64,000 nt of DNA, from NCBI GenBank assembly GCA_002713365.1, contig PASR01000010.1:13719-77718 (forward strand). The letters are read 5' to 3'. The translations under genes were made by a program, and so were the position numbers. This stretch comes from Rhodospirillaceae bacterium (GTDB lineage Bacteria > Pseudomonadota > Alphaproteobacteria > UBA6615). The notes under the pieces are model-generated. The model was not told the DNA's origin. It was given only the letters and a program-made list of their open reading frames with translations, and made no database searches. Positions 18,983 through 28,645 of this stretch are shown in pieces. The first letter of the stretch is position 1. The number at the start of each line of letters is the position of its first letter.

Positions 18983-19879
18983 CTAGATAATTTTATTCTC
19001 GATAGTGCCAATGGGGTCAATGCTCACCTTGACTAGATCACCGGACTTCAAAAAGACAGGCGGTTGAAAACCAATGCCAACTCCCACTGGAGTGCCCGTA
19101 AGAATAATATCTCCCGGCAAAAGAGTAATGTTTTCAGAAATTGTTGCTACCAAGGTTGGGACATCAAATATTAAATCTTTTACGAGTGCGTCCTGACGTA
19201 ACTCGCCGTTTACCCAAGTCTGAAGATGCATATCATTAACATCACCAGCTTCATCAGAGGTTAATAGATAAGGACCCATGGGACAGTAGCCATCTATTCC
19301 CTTGCCAATAGTCCATTGCTTGTGTTGATGTTGAAGAGTGCGGGCAGTTACATCATTGGAAACTGTATATCCATAAACATGGTTTAAAGCTTCGCTTTTG
19401 GAAATTCCTCTACCGCCAGGGCCAATTATGACCGCAAGCTCACCTTCATAGTCCGTAGTATTTGTTTTATCTAGATGAGCTGGAACTGGATCGAAAGGAC
19501 CAGTTACAGACGTCGTTGCTTTCGTGAAGATAATTGGGTGATCAGGCACAGCTTTACTACCTGACGTAGCATCAAAACCAGAATCATGAAACTCCTTAGC
19601 ATGCTCATGATAATTCCGCCCAACTGCAAAGGGATCTCTTACTGGTGGCCAAATAGGCGCATTTAATGTCACTTTATCAATTGGAATTTGATTGTCTTGA
19701 TCAGCTTTTTCTAGAGTTTTTTTAACCTCATTAAGTCCATCTACACCTAAGACAATTAAGGAGCTCATATTTTTGGGTAGATGGGGCGCAATTGAAGAAA
19801 GGTCAGTTAATAAATTTTCTAAAGGATCAAGAACTCCTATGCGCACTTGACCCTCATAGGAAAAAGTAGCGAGACGCAT
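18983..19879 (-). CDS. fumarylacetoacetate hydrolase family protein (first of three)
   Basis: The 298-residue protein has the FAH C-terminal fold: AVGRNYHEHAKEF near residue 86, the metal-binding DYEGELAVIIG near 140, TVSNDVTAR near 168, and the late LLPGDIILTGTPVGVG. Such enzymes cleave carbon-carbon bonds of beta-diketo acids, decarboxylate 2-oxo acids, or hydrate dienoates. It heads a minus-strand run followed by two dehydrogenases and is divergent from a Gfo/Idh gene. AAAGG lies just before the ATG. The exact substrate is not evident. Confidence 0.88.
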   Translation of the reverse strand: MRLATFSYEGQVRIGVLDPLENLLTDLSSIAPHLPKNMSSLIVLGVDGLNEVKKTLEKADQDNQIPIDKVTLNAPIWPPVRDPFAVGRNYHEHAKEFHDSGFDATSGSKAVPDHPIIFTKATTSVTGPFDPVPAHLDKTNTTDYEGELAVIIGPGGRGISKSEALNHVYGYTVSNDVTARTLQHQHKQWTIGKGIDGYCPMGPYLLTSDEAGDVNDMHLQTWVNGELRQDALVKDLIFDVPTLVATISENITLLPGDIILTGTPVGVGIGFQPPVFLKSGDLVKVSIDPIGTIENKII

Positions 19880-20035
19880 GACTATACCTTTCTTTTAAGG
19901 AAAACAGGATATTAAATATACATAATTACTCTTACTAATCGACTTACTATATTGTCTCAAAGGTTAGCAAGAGCAAGCCATAATCAGTAAGGTTGAAAAA
20001 ATAACAATCTAAAAGTGCACACAGGCAAACAAAAT

Positions 20036-20045
20036 TGTTATAACA
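20036..20045. promoter_or_regulatory. short palindrome in FAH/Gfo divergent region
   Basis: TGTTATAACA is a perfect 10-base palindrome, and a matching half-site ATAACAAT occurs about 30 bases upstream. It lies in the 208-base gap between divergent genes, which otherwise shows nothing but AT-rich sequence. It may be an operator; the short length makes chance likely. Confidence 0.2.
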
Positions 20046-20087
20046 GGAAAAATAAAAAATTTAATTATATCTAATAGGATAAATAAA

Positions 20088-21230
20088 ATGTCAGAAAAAA
20101 AAGAACTAGGCCTTGCTGTAATTGGCTGCGGTGTAGTTGGTCGTATAAGAGCAACATTAGCCAAAGACTTTCCAGGAATAGGCTGGATTGGCCTATCAGA
20201 TATGAATGAAACAGTAGGTAAGAAACTTAAAGACGATATAAATGCTGACTTTTACACAAATGATTTTCGAGAATTAATTACACGCCCTGAAGTGGATGCA
20301 GTAATCATAGCCACCTCAACCTGGGCACATGTTGAACCTACACTTATTGCAATAGAACAAGGTCATAAGTTATTCATTGAAAAGCCATTGGCAACCGATG
20401 CACGTCAATCTCTGGAAATTCTATCCGCAATTGAAGAAGCAAACATTGACGCAGTAGTTGGTTATACCCAACGTTTTCGTCGTCGGTTTTTAGTGGTTAA
20501 GGAACGCATTCAAACAGGCCAAATAGGAGAGTTTAACTGCGCTGTTGTTAGGGCATTCATGAACCGTATGGCGCCCACTGGAGAAACCAGATTAACCCAG
20601 GACCGAAGATTTCTTACACCCATGGTAGTATCTGGAACTCATAGCCTTGATATGTGCTTTTGGCTTATGGGAGAGGCTGCCAAACCAGTTTCTATCTATG
20701 CCCGCTCAAGGGATGTAATAATGAAAGATCTTGGCACCAAAGATGCAACTTTTGGTCTTTTCACTATGGAAAATGGAGCCATGTTCTCTATGAATATTTG
20801 CTGGGCACTGCCAAAAGAATGGCCCGGCGCAGTGTATGGACTAGAGATTGGTATAGTAGGTACAGAAGGAGTTATAGATATAGAAGACACCCACCGAGAT
20901 GTCATTCTTGCAACTGAAAACCCTCAAGGACCAGCTTATGTTCCCTTCGGACAAACAAAGGGACTAACAGAAGTAGAAAGAAATGTAGATTTTCTAACTA
21001 GTTTTCCACCAGGTGATATTTTTGACGGAGAGCTATGGGGACCTATGAGAGAAGAAACTAATTCATGGTTTAGTAGAATTTATTCTGGAAAATCAACACC
21101 TCATGCCACAGCAGCTGAAGCGCACCGAAACCTGATGATGACGATGGCGATGGACCTATCTGCAAAAAGAGGTCTTGAGGTTAAACTGCCAATAGGACCA
21201 GATGAACTTATGTCTGGTCTTGAAGAATAA
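20088..21230 (+). CDS. Gfo/Idh/MocA family oxidoreductase (first of three)
   Basis: The N-terminal Rossmann domain has AVIGCGVVGRIRA, and the conserved family motif is EKPLATDARQS near residue 100, with the Lys that is usual in this family. The C-terminal domain includes GGTH-like VSGTHSLDMCFWLMGE. The 380 residues are normal. Members use NAD(P) to oxidise or reduce sugars, inositols and related compounds. It is followed by an amidase gene after 28 bases. Its C-terminal pattern (ETNSWF...PHATAAEAHRNLMMTMAMDLSAKRG, in parts) is shared with the two other Gfo/Idh proteins at 48995 and 51750, so they are a local paralogue family. Confidence 0.9.
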   Translation: MSEKKELGLAVIGCGVVGRIRATLAKDFPGIGWIGLSDMNETVGKKLKDDINADFYTNDFRELITRPEVDAVIIATSTWAHVEPTLIAIEQGHKLFIEKPLATDARQSLEILSAIEEANIDAVVGYTQRFRRRFLVVKERIQTGQIGEFNCAVVRAFMNRMAPTGETRLTQDRRFLTPMVVSGTHSLDMCFWLMGEAAKPVSIYARSRDVIMKDLGTKDATFGLFTMENGAMFSMNICWALPKEWPGAVYGLEIGIVGTEGVIDIEDTHRDVILATENPQGPAYVPFGQTKGLTEVERNVDFLTSFPPGDIFDGELWGPMREETNSWFSRIYSGKSTPHATAAEAHRNLMMTMAMDLSAKRGLEVKLPIGPDELMSGLEE

Positions 21231-21258
21231 AACCCATAATAAGAAGAAATTAATTCAT

Positions 21259-22566
21259 ATGGATGACCCGGAAAACATAAATCCAACCGGTTCAAATATG
21301 TTGAGTGCAAGTAAAGCACGCGTTGAACTAGACAGTGGAGAAATTTCATCGGAAAAACTAGTGCGGGATTGCCTTGATCGTATAAAAACCAGAGACGTAG
21401 ATATCGACGCTTGGGTTTATTTAGACCCCGAATTAGCTCTCGAACAAGCAAAAACAAAAGATAAAGAGACACCCAAAGGACTATTACATGGCATTCCTAT
21501 TGGTATTAAAGACATTTACGACACTTATGATATGCCAACCGGTTACGGCACTGAAATTCATAAAAACCATCAACCGGATTCTGATTCAAACTGGGTAAAA
21601 ACTCTGAGGGAGGCGGGAGCTGTTATTATAGGAAAAACGCGCACTACTGAGTTTGCTAACCCCTATCCAACTATTACACGCAATCCGCACGATTTAGAAC
21701 GAAGCCCAGGAGTGTCATCAAGTGGGTCTGCAGCTGCAGTTGCCGATTTTATGGTTCCTCTCGCCACCGGTTCACAAACTGGCGGTTCTGTTATTAAGCC
21801 CGCCGCGTTTTGTGGTATATACGGATATAAACCTAGCTTTGATGGATTTCCAACAGGTGGAGTTCGACATAGCAAACCATCAATAGATACCCCAGGTTTT
21901 TTTACTCGGTGCCTAGAAGATGTGGCCCTAATGCGAGCAGCATCTTTAAATACCCCAATTAATTCTCTCGAACTCAAAAATAAAGATGAGTTACGAGTAG
22001 GTATATGTAAAACAGAATTTTGGTCTGAGGCTTTGCCAGAAACAGCTAGTATGATCGCAGAGGTATCAGAAATATTATCATCCAAATGTGCAAAAGTAGA
22101 AGAAGTTGATTTACCAATAGAAGTTTCGATTGCAATGAAAGAATTCAGAACCATAGTTGCTACAGAAGACGCTAAATCTTTTTCTCAAGAATCAAAGGAC
22201 CATTTACAAGAGCTTAACCCGTGGACACAAAAAGTATATAATGAAGCAAAAAGTTACACTAATCAGCAGTATGAAAATGCAAAGGTCTTAGCCGCAAGAG
22301 GACGCACGGCGATAGATAAGGTCTTCAATTACTATGATGTACTTATCACACCGAGCGCTCGTGGCGAGGCAACAAAAGATCTTATGGCTGTTGAAACATC
22401 ATATTTCAACAGCATATGGACATTAATGTACCTGCCTTGTCTTACACTTCCCATATTTAAATCACCATCTGGTCTACCTTTGGGGATACAACTTGTCTGT
22501 CGTCGTGATTGTGATGATTTACTTTTAGCCATCGGACGCTCTATTGAACAAAAAATTAAACAATAG
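21259..22566 (+). CDS. amidase signature-family hydrolase (first of three)
   Basis: The amidase triad is visible: Lys in GIPIGIKDIYD, the cis-Ser in SPGVSSSGSAAAV, and the nucleophilic Ser in GSQTGGSVIKPA. The start at 21259 gives 435 residues; a longer frame from 21202 overlaps the Gfo/Idh gene. The protein is a clear close paralogue of the amidase at 46587, sharing SPG.SSSGSAAAVADFM and GYKP stretches. It would hydrolyse a linear amide in the cytoplasm. Pairing with a Gfo/Idh dehydrogenase suggests a substrate carrying both a hydroxylated or sugar part and an amide. Confidence 0.9.
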   Translation: MDDPENINPTGSNMLSASKARVELDSGEISSEKLVRDCLDRIKTRDVDIDAWVYLDPELALEQAKTKDKETPKGLLHGIPIGIKDIYDTYDMPTGYGTEIHKNHQPDSDSNWVKTLREAGAVIIGKTRTTEFANPYPTITRNPHDLERSPGVSSSGSAAAVADFMVPLATGSQTGGSVIKPAAFCGIYGYKPSFDGFPTGGVRHSKPSIDTPGFFTRCLEDVALMRAASLNTPINSLELKNKDELRVGICKTEFWSEALPETASMIAEVSEILSSKCAKVEEVDLPIEVSIAMKEFRTIVATEDAKSFSQESKDHLQELNPWTQKVYNEAKSYTNQQYENAKVLAARGRTAIDKVFNYYDVLITPSARGEATKDLMAVETSYFNSIWTLMYLPCLTLPIFKSPSGLPLGIQLVCRRDCDDLLLAIGRSIEQKIKQ

Positions 22567-22595
22567 TATTTTTCTAATCTAAATTTTCTATCTAT

Positions 22596-23822
22596 TTATA
22601 TATCTTTTTTCTGTCTCAACTGGCGCCAACCCAAACCAATCAGAAGTAGAGGTATTAAACCTTCCGCTGCAACTATTCGCATAGCCATAGAACCGCCATA
22701 CAACTCTCCCATAAGTCCCATATTAGCAAACCCTATTAAGCCAGTACCAATACAAATAACCAATACACCGAAGAGACGACCACGCATTTCTGGCGGAGCA
22801 ATTGTATAGATAAGTGTACTCTGCATAGTAGAAAAACCAGCAGCCATTAGACCCACAAGGAATAAAGCTATACCCATGGGCAAAGTTGACACCATCCACC
22901 CCGCAGTAAACGCAAATAATAAATAGCCCAGCATACCAAAGTAATAAAGACGACGAAAACTTAACCTAATTATTCCCATTGCTATTATAAGCGAGCCAAG
23001 AAAAGCACCCGCACCCTCTAGAGCGGCCAAGACACCAATCCACCCGGCACTAATCTCTAGTACATCTCGACCAACAACAGGAATCATGGAAATAAAAGGA
23101 AATCCCCATACATTGAATACTATCGTTACTAGGAGAATTCGTAAAATATCGCGATTACCAAATATAAAACTAAATACTTCTTTAAAATCCCTTAGAATTC
23201 TCGATTCCGCTTGCTTGGAATCAATAGCCTCTTTGGGAATGAAAAGACCTAACAATAATAAAATACAAAAAGCATACATTATTGCACTTAATGCAAAAGC
23301 ACCACTTGGCCCCAACCATTGATATAATATTCCACCAAATAACGGCCCCATCATACGTGTTGCATTATTCGTCGCACTATCGAGGCTCATGGCTGGAACA
23401 ATACGTTTTATTCCAGCTATATCTCCAAGCATCCTTCTCCGCAGAGGCATGTCTGTAGTCCATACCACTCCAGATACAAAACTGGAAAACGCTACAACCC
23501 AGTAATTGTCATTACCAACCAAGAAAACCAAAAATACCGAAAATGATATTATCATGGCAGTCGTCATGGTGATGATTAGCAATTTTCTTGGAGATGCTCG
23601 ATCTGCTAAAGTACCAACAACCGATCCAAGAACAGCTAAAGGTAGCATCCGTAAAATTACCAAAAGAGCAACTAGAAAAGGAGAACCAGTAGTATCATAT
23701 GTATATACCCCAACTACAAGCATCTCTAACCAACGGGCAATACCGCTAAAAACACCAACCATCCATACTCTTAAATATGTCTGTTCTGATAATAAACCCT
23801 TTAGAATATGGGTGGATATCAT
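22596..23822 (-). CDS. MFS transporter, EntS-like subgroup
   Basis: The 408 residues form about twelve hydrophobic helices, with the MFS loop motif GTLADRASPRKLL between helices 2 and 3 and a charged central loop near residues 195-210. Its closest kind is the group of export-type MFS proteins related to enterobactin exporters. AAAGG precedes the ATG. It lies downstream of the gamma-glutamyltransferase gene on the same strand, across a 167-base gap with a hairpin. It is convergent with the amidase. Substrate and direction of transport are not shown by the sequence. Confidence 0.85.
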   Translation of the reverse strand: MISTHILKGLLSEQTYLRVWMVGVFSGIARWLEMLVVGVYTYDTTGSPFLVALLVILRMLPLAVLGSVVGTLADRASPRKLLIITMTTAMIISFSVFLVFLVGNDNYWVVAFSSFVSGVVWTTDMPLRRRMLGDIAGIKRIVPAMSLDSATNNATRMMGPLFGGILYQWLGPSGAFALSAIMYAFCILLLLGLFIPKEAIDSKQAESRILRDFKEVFSFIFGNRDILRILLVTIVFNVWGFPFISMIPVVGRDVLEISAGWIGVLAALEGAGAFLGSLIIAMGIIRLSFRRLYYFGMLGYLLFAFTAGWMVSTLPMGIALFLVGLMAAGFSTMQSTLIYTIAPPEMRGRLFGVLVICIGTGLIGFANMGLMGELYGGSMAMRIVAAEGLIPLLLIGLGWRQLRQKKDI

Positions 23823-23841
23823 TCTTTAAAAACCTTTAATG

Positions 23842-23874
23842 AGCTACTGGTTCAGAAACCACCTCACGGTAGCT
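23842..23874 (-). promoter_or_regulatory. structured leader upstream of MFS gene
   Basis: AGCTAC and GTAGCT form perfect outer arms, and directly inside them TGGTT pairs with AACCA, leaving a 7-base bulge on one side. It lies 20 bases upstream of the MFS start codon, so it would fold in the mRNA leader. There is no T-tract, so it is not an ordinary terminator. Confidence 0.35.
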
Positions 23875-23989
23875 TAAATATGAACCTGCCAATGCCGTAG
23901 CAATCTACACTACATATACTATGGATAATAATTATATTTTGATCAGCAATATAACGATTTTTGTTTAGGTGATGTCCGTTCTAACTTAA

Positions 23990-25576
23990 CTAATAACCCA
24001 AAGCACAACCATCTTTCCTTGGATCAGATCCACCAATAAGAACACCACGATCCCAATCAATAAAAATAGCCTGGCCTCCTCCATGAGGAACAGGTGCGGG
24101 AATAACGTCATGACCGAGAAGTTCTAATTGTGTATATACATCTTCCGAAATACCACCCTCTACCTCTACTTTGTTATTTTGATAAAACAATCTGGGGTGA
24201 TCTAATGCCTGCTGAACATCTAAACCATAGTCTAATACATTGGTGAGCAAATGCGTATGGCCAAAGGGTTGGTATTGTCCTCCCATAACGCCAAATGGCA
24301 TCACAGCACGATTATTCTTTAACAGCATGCCTGGTAGAATAGTGTGAACGGGGCGTTTACCAGGACCAATATTATTTCCGCTTTCTTTATTAATAGTGAA
24401 TAAACTGCCCCGATCATGAAACATCACCCCTGTCTTCTCACATAGTAAACCACTTCCAAAAGGCCGAAAAAGTGAGTTAATGAAACTCACTGCATTAGCG
24501 TCGCGATCAACTACTGTTAGATAAACTGTATCTGCTTGTGCCGACAACATCTCCGAAACAGAATGCGGCATTGTTTTATCATTATGAATCAACTGACGTT
24601 TTTTATCTGCATAATCTTTATCTAAATAGGTATTTAATTTTTTTATAGATTGATCATTGGATTTAAAATACGAATCTCTTTGCGCAAAGCCTATGCGCCC
24701 AGACTCAATTTCTAAATGGTATCTTTCAATTCCGTTTGGGTCTAAACCAGCTAAATTATACCCTTCTAAAATATTAAGCATTATAAGCGCTATAAATCCC
24801 TGCCCATTTGGAGGGCATTCCATTACCTGGTGATCTCTATAAGTGGTAGAAATAGGATTGCAGTATAATCCCTCGGCGCGAGCAAAATCATCAATAGTAT
24901 GTAATCCGCCCAATTTATTCAGGCTACGTGTCATCTCTTCAGCTATATGTCCTTTATAGAATCCATCTGATCCTTTTTTGGCTATTTCGCGCAATGTCAT
25001 CGCTAACTGAGGCTGACTAAAAATATCACCAACCTTATAAGGACGCCCATTATTCAAGAATAATCTTTTGGTTGAATCTTTTGACTTTAATTTATTCTCG
25101 AAGCGAGCCCAATCATATGCCACACGAGGTTGGATTGGATAACCAATGTCTGCCAACTCAATAGCTGTTTCTAGAATTGCACCCAATTCTTTAGTTCCAT
25201 GATCCTCCACCAAACGAGACCAAGCCTCAACTGCTCCAGGAATTGTTACGGCATGAGGACTATCAGACACAATTTCCTTAATACCATTATCTAAATACCA
25301 TTCAATATTTGCTCCCGCACAAGCACGACCCGAGCCATTATAGCAAACAACATTGCCGCCAGCTGGGGCAAAGATAACAAAACAGTCACCTCCAATACCG
25401 GTCATGTGTGGTTCAACAACTGAGTGAACTGCAATTGCAGCAATAGCTGCATCAACCGCATTTCCTCCAGAACGAAGCATATCGATAGCCGCAAGAGTAG
25501 CTCTAGGATGTGAAGTAGCTGCCATACCATTGGCGCCATATGCCGCTGATCGACCAGGTATTTCAAAATTTCGCAT
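23990..25576 (-). CDS. gamma-glutamyltransferase family protein, cytosolic type
   Basis: This Ntn-hydrolase of the gamma-glutamyltranspeptidase family is 528 residues long. The predicted catalytic Thr, exposed by autoprocessing, is in DTVYLTVVDRDANAV (about residue 348). Family motifs GGNAVDAAIA near residue 35, GIGGDCF near 62, and GSDPRKDG at the C-terminus are present. There is no signal peptide, unlike periplasmic GGT, so it probably acts in the cytoplasm. Members of this subgroup hydrolyse or transfer gamma-glutamyl or related acyl groups. It is divergent from an FAH gene. Confidence 0.88.
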   Translation of the reverse strand: MRNFEIPGRSAAYGANGMAATSHPRATLAAIDMLRSGGNAVDAAIAAIAVHSVVEPHMTGIGGDCFVIFAPAGGNVVCYNGSGRACAGANIEWYLDNGIKEIVSDSPHAVTIPGAVEAWSRLVEDHGTKELGAILETAIELADIGYPIQPRVAYDWARFENKLKSKDSTKRLFLNNGRPYKVGDIFSQPQLAMTLREIAKKGSDGFYKGHIAEEMTRSLNKLGGLHTIDDFARAEGLYCNPISTTYRDHQVMECPPNGQGFIALIMLNILEGYNLAGLDPNGIERYHLEIESGRIGFAQRDSYFKSNDQSIKKLNTYLDKDYADKKRQLIHNDKTMPHSVSEMLSAQADTVYLTVVDRDANAVSFINSLFRPFGSGLLCEKTGVMFHDRGSLFTINKESGNNIGPGKRPVHTILPGMLLKNNRAVMPFGVMGGQYQPFGHTHLLTNVLDYGLDVQQALDHPRLFYQNNKVEVEGGISEDVYTQLELLGHDVIPAPVPHGGGQAIFIDWDRGVLIGGSDPRKDGCALGY

Positions 25577-25686
25577 AATACTTTACTCAACTGTTTTTTC
25601 TTAATAAGAATTAGTTATATAAAATTTTAGATTGAAACTATGGTTAGAAGAATATTATTAACTTAAGTTTAATAGAGCGAGGCCAC

Positions 25687-26469
25687 ATGTCGAACTGGGT
25701 ACGATTTGATTCCAATAAAGAAGTTGGCTTCGGAAAAATGGATGGTCAAGAAATAGAAGTTTTCGAAGGTGATATGTTCGCCGCGCCATCCAGTACAGGT
25801 AACAAAATTAATTTATCAGATATAAAGTTACATACCCCTTGCGTCCCAAGTAAATTTATAGCCCTTTGGAACAATTCCGTCTCTATAGCGCAAAAACAAA
25901 ACCTTAGCCAACCAGAATACCCACTTTACTTTATAAAACCTCAAAATACATACCTAGCGTCAGGCGGCGTTATATATAAACCAAATACATATGATGGAAG
26001 AGTGTTTTTTGAAGCTGAAATAGGTATTGTAATAGGAAAAACATGCAAAGAAGTTAATATAAAAGATGCAGAAAATGCAATTTTTGGTTACACCTGCGTT
26101 AACGACATAACAGCCACACAAGTTATTGACGCCGACACGAGCTTTCCGCAATGGTCAAGAGCGAAGGGATTTGATACATTTGGTGCGTTTGGACCCTGCA
26201 TTTCAACTGAATGTAACATTGCAGATGCCTCAATACGTGCGGAACTAAATAGCCGCGAAAGGCAAAATTATTCAGTCTCTGATTTATTTCTTCAACCAAT
26301 AGAAATTGTAAGTCTGCTATCCCAGTCCATGACACTATACCCAGGTGATTTAATAGCCTGCGGCACTGGTCCCGGAGCTTTACCGATGAAACCAGGGTCA
26401 TCTATTGATATTATAATTGATGGCGTTGGTACATTGTCGAATACCTACCAAGAATTAGGTATAGGTTAG
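25687..26469 (+). CDS. fumarylacetoacetate hydrolase family protein (second of three)
   Basis: The 260-residue FAH-fold protein has the metal-binding segment FFEAEIGIVIGKTC near residue 100, GYTCVNDITATQV near 134, and LYPGDLIACGTGPGA near the C-terminus. It is divergent enough from the other two FAH proteins that it is not a recent copy. GAGG precedes the ATG. It is followed by a convergent DMT transporter. The substrate is unknown; the family includes hydratases and decarboxylases of 2-oxo acids. Confidence 0.86.
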   Translation: MSNWVRFDSNKEVGFGKMDGQEIEVFEGDMFAAPSSTGNKINLSDIKLHTPCVPSKFIALWNNSVSIAQKQNLSQPEYPLYFIKPQNTYLASGGVIYKPNTYDGRVFFEAEIGIVIGKTCKEVNIKDAENAIFGYTCVNDITATQVIDADTSFPQWSRAKGFDTFGAFGPCISTECNIADASIRAELNSRERQNYSVSDLFLQPIEIVSLLSQSMTLYPGDLIACGTGPGALPMKPGSSIDIIIDGVGTLSNTYQELGIG

Positions 26470-26497
26470 TTTATCTATTTTATTGTTGAAGATAATA

Positions 26498-27382
26498 CTA
26501 TCTAGCACGGCTTTTTTTACCTTCATCATATAAAATGTAAAGACCACTTCCAACAACTAACGGCGTTCCAAGCAGCACCCAAGCACTCGGTATTTCTTTC
26601 CATAATATATAGCCTAAAATTACTGCCCAAATAAGGTTTAGATAACGGTAAGGCGCAATAATACTTGCTTCTGCATAACGATAACCCTCAATTATAAAAT
26701 AATGTCCAAGTCCAAAAAATGTTCCAGCTAAAATAGCTATGCCAATATCATTAAAAGTCATAGGTTTCCATCCAAATGGAAAGGTTGCCAAACCTATTAA
26801 GGTGAGCGCTAGAGTAGAATAAAACAAAATAGCAGATGATTTTTCGCTTGTACTTATTTTACGCGTTACAATGTCTCGAAAAGCAGCAACTAAAGCAGCA
26901 CAAATTGGAAAAAATGCAGCAATCTGGAAGGTTTGTGCACCTGGCCGCACAATTATCAACATACCTGCAAACCCTATCAAAACAGCTAGCCACCGTTGTA
27001 AACCAACTCTTTCCCCTAACAATGGTCCTGCAAGCAAAGCAATAAATAGTGGCCCAACAAATAATATAGCAATTACTTCGTTAAGCGGTAATTTAGAAAG
27101 TGAAGTAACCACCAAAAAAGTTGAGCCAACCGCCAAGAAGGACCTTAAGCTCATATTAGGTAGACTTACAATCCGCAAATCTTGGATTCTATTACACCGC
27201 CATAAGATCACGCCTATAGCTATCGTTACAAAGAGCGCTCGAACAAATAAAATTTCACCTATAGGTAATGACGTGGTCAACCACTTCGTTGCTGCGTCAC
27301 TCATAGTTAGAGTGGCACCTCCCAATATCATACTAAAAATACCTCGGATTGTATTTGAACCCGAGGTTGCTGCGGATGCCAT
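26498..27382 (-). CDS. DMT/EamA-family transporter
   Basis: The 294-residue protein contains two EamA repeats with about ten hydrophobic helices, typical of drug/metabolite transporters. The repeat marker is the internal homology between the first half (LNEVIAILFVGPLFIALL) and second half (ASIIAPYRYLNLIWAVILG). It is on the same strand as and downstream of the third FAH gene. The cargo is not evident; members move small metabolites such as amino acids and nucleosides. Confidence 0.85.
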   Translation of the reverse strand: MASAATSGSNTIRGIFSMILGGATLTMSDAATKWLTTSLPIGEILFVRALFVTIAIGVILWRCNRIQDLRIVSLPNMSLRSFLAVGSTFLVVTSLSKLPLNEVIAILFVGPLFIALLAGPLLGERVGLQRWLAVLIGFAGMLIIVRPGAQTFQIAAFFPICAALVAAFRDIVTRKISTSEKSSAILFYSTLALTLIGLATFPFGWKPMTFNDIGIAILAGTFFGLGHYFIIEGYRYAEASIIAPYRYLNLIWAVILGYILWKEIPSAWVLLGTPLVVGSGLYILYDEGKKSRAR

Positions 27383-27473
27383 GCACTAACGCCTTTTTAA
27401 AGGTTATATTTATAAGCTAAAGTTTTGCTCCCAGAGATTTGCCTTAAGTTAGGTTTAAGAAATCGCATTCAGT

Positions 27474-28409
27474 TTAACTTTCAGGCGCGTACTTTCCGGT
27501 CAATTGTGGCGTAAAACGTCCTTCGAGACCTTTTTCCGTATGCTCGGAACGCGTATCTCTAGACCAAGTACGCTCTAGCTCATCACGAATATTAATTTTT
27601 AAACGCCCCATTCCTTCAATTTCTAATTCTATCACATCTCCATCTTGAAAAGCATTTAGACCACGATGGTTAGTGCCACTAGCTATTATATCACCAGGTT
27701 CAAGGTCATGTATTGAACTTAGCCATTCTACGAGTCGAGGGATTTTATGAGCCATATCATTAGTATTAAAATTTTGTTTTAATACTCCATTAACCCACAA
27801 CTTCACCGCAAGGTTCTGTGGATCTTCAATTTCATCAGCTGTTACGAGATATGGCCCTATAGGGGCAAAAGTATCACGCGACTTAGCTTGAAAAAACACA
27901 TTACTATCAGGCGGTAAACCTCTTGCCGATCCATCAATAAAATTTACATAACCAAAAATATAATCCATTGATTCCGCTGCACTGACATGAGAAGCACGTT
28001 TTCCAATTACTAGACCAAGCTCAGCCTCACCTTCAAATATAGCTGCGGGAATATCGGTAAGCAACATACTGTCACCATGACCGATTACAGTGTTAGAAGC
28101 TTTATGAAATGCATTTATTGGCGCTGGTGCAGGAAGTGTACCATCTTCCATATAATTAACCGCCATACAATCTATATTGCCAGGCTTAGGTAGAGGAGGT
28201 CGAATGCGAACTTCTGCAATAGGTATGCCGGAGCCTGCTTCTGCAGCCTCTTCTAGTTTACCTCGGTAGTCATCAAAACGCTCAATTAGCCCATTAATCA
28301 GATCATGAGGACCGACATGCGGAATATCTTGGACCTGAGAAGTAACATCGACCACCTCATTACCTCGCAGAACGCCCAGCTTAAAATCATCAAAATACAA
28401 TAGCTTCAT
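27474..28409 (-). CDS. fumarylacetoacetate hydrolase family protein (third of three)
   Basis: This FAH-fold protein has FEGEAELGLVIGK near residue 118, GYVNFIDGSARGL near 145 and LEPGDIIASGTNHRG near 245. AAGGAG lies 7 bases before the ATG at 28409, giving 311 residues; an upstream ATG at 28451 adds 14 residues with no ribosome site. It precedes the DMT transporter, about 90 bases downstream on the same strand. The N-terminal part is longer than in the second FAH protein, consistent with an N-terminal FAH domain. Confidence 0.87.
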   Translation of the reverse strand: MKLLYFDDFKLGVLRGNEVVDVTSQVQDIPHVGPHDLINGLIERFDDYRGKLEEAAEAGSGIPIAEVRIRPPLPKPGNIDCMAVNYMEDGTLPAPAPINAFHKASNTVIGHGDSMLLTDIPAAIFEGEAELGLVIGKRASHVSAAESMDYIFGYVNFIDGSARGLPPDSNVFFQAKSRDTFAPIGPYLVTADEIEDPQNLAVKLWVNGVLKQNFNTNDMAHKIPRLVEWLSSIHDLEPGDIIASGTNHRGLNAFQDGDVIELEIEGMGRLKINIRDELERTWSRDTRSEHTEKGLEGRFTPQLTGKYAPES

Positions 28410-28584
28410 TTTAATCTCCTTGTCAGGTAACGATAAATTATTAGGGCGCAAACCTCAGAACCATAATATTTAAGACCCCTTATTACTTATATAATTACAT
28501 GTTTCCAAGTTATAAATATTTTTAGAATGAAAAACTTAACAAAAATATTTTGCTAGTAAACGGTATTGTTTTTTATTCCTATAA

Positions 28585-28614
28585 TTGACAATCTTGAGAA
28601 GCTCAAAATTATAT
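28585..28614 (+). promoter_or_regulatory. predicted promoter of GST gene with dyad in spacer
   Basis: TTGACA at 28585-28590 and TTATAT at 28609-28614, 18 bases apart, match the sigma-70 consensus well. The spacer carries TTGAG-AAG-CTCAA, a dyad with 5-base arms at 28594-28606, placed where a repressor could block polymerase. The GST start codon follows about 31 bases after the -10. Confidence 0.4.
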
Positions 28615-28645
28615 ATACTTAAAAACATACAGAAAGAATCTTCTC

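Noticed and set aside
21101-21472. 123-residue minus-strand frame across the Gfo/Idh-amidase junction
   Set aside because: It is opposite two well-supported genes and has no ribosome site or recognisable motif.
21663-22154. 163-residue minus-strand frame
   Set aside because: It lies entirely opposite the amidase, whose catalytic motifs are intact in the other strand; no ribosome site.
26871-27389. 172-residue plus-strand frame
   Set aside because: It is antisense to the DMT transporter gene; hydrophobic codons give open complementary frames.
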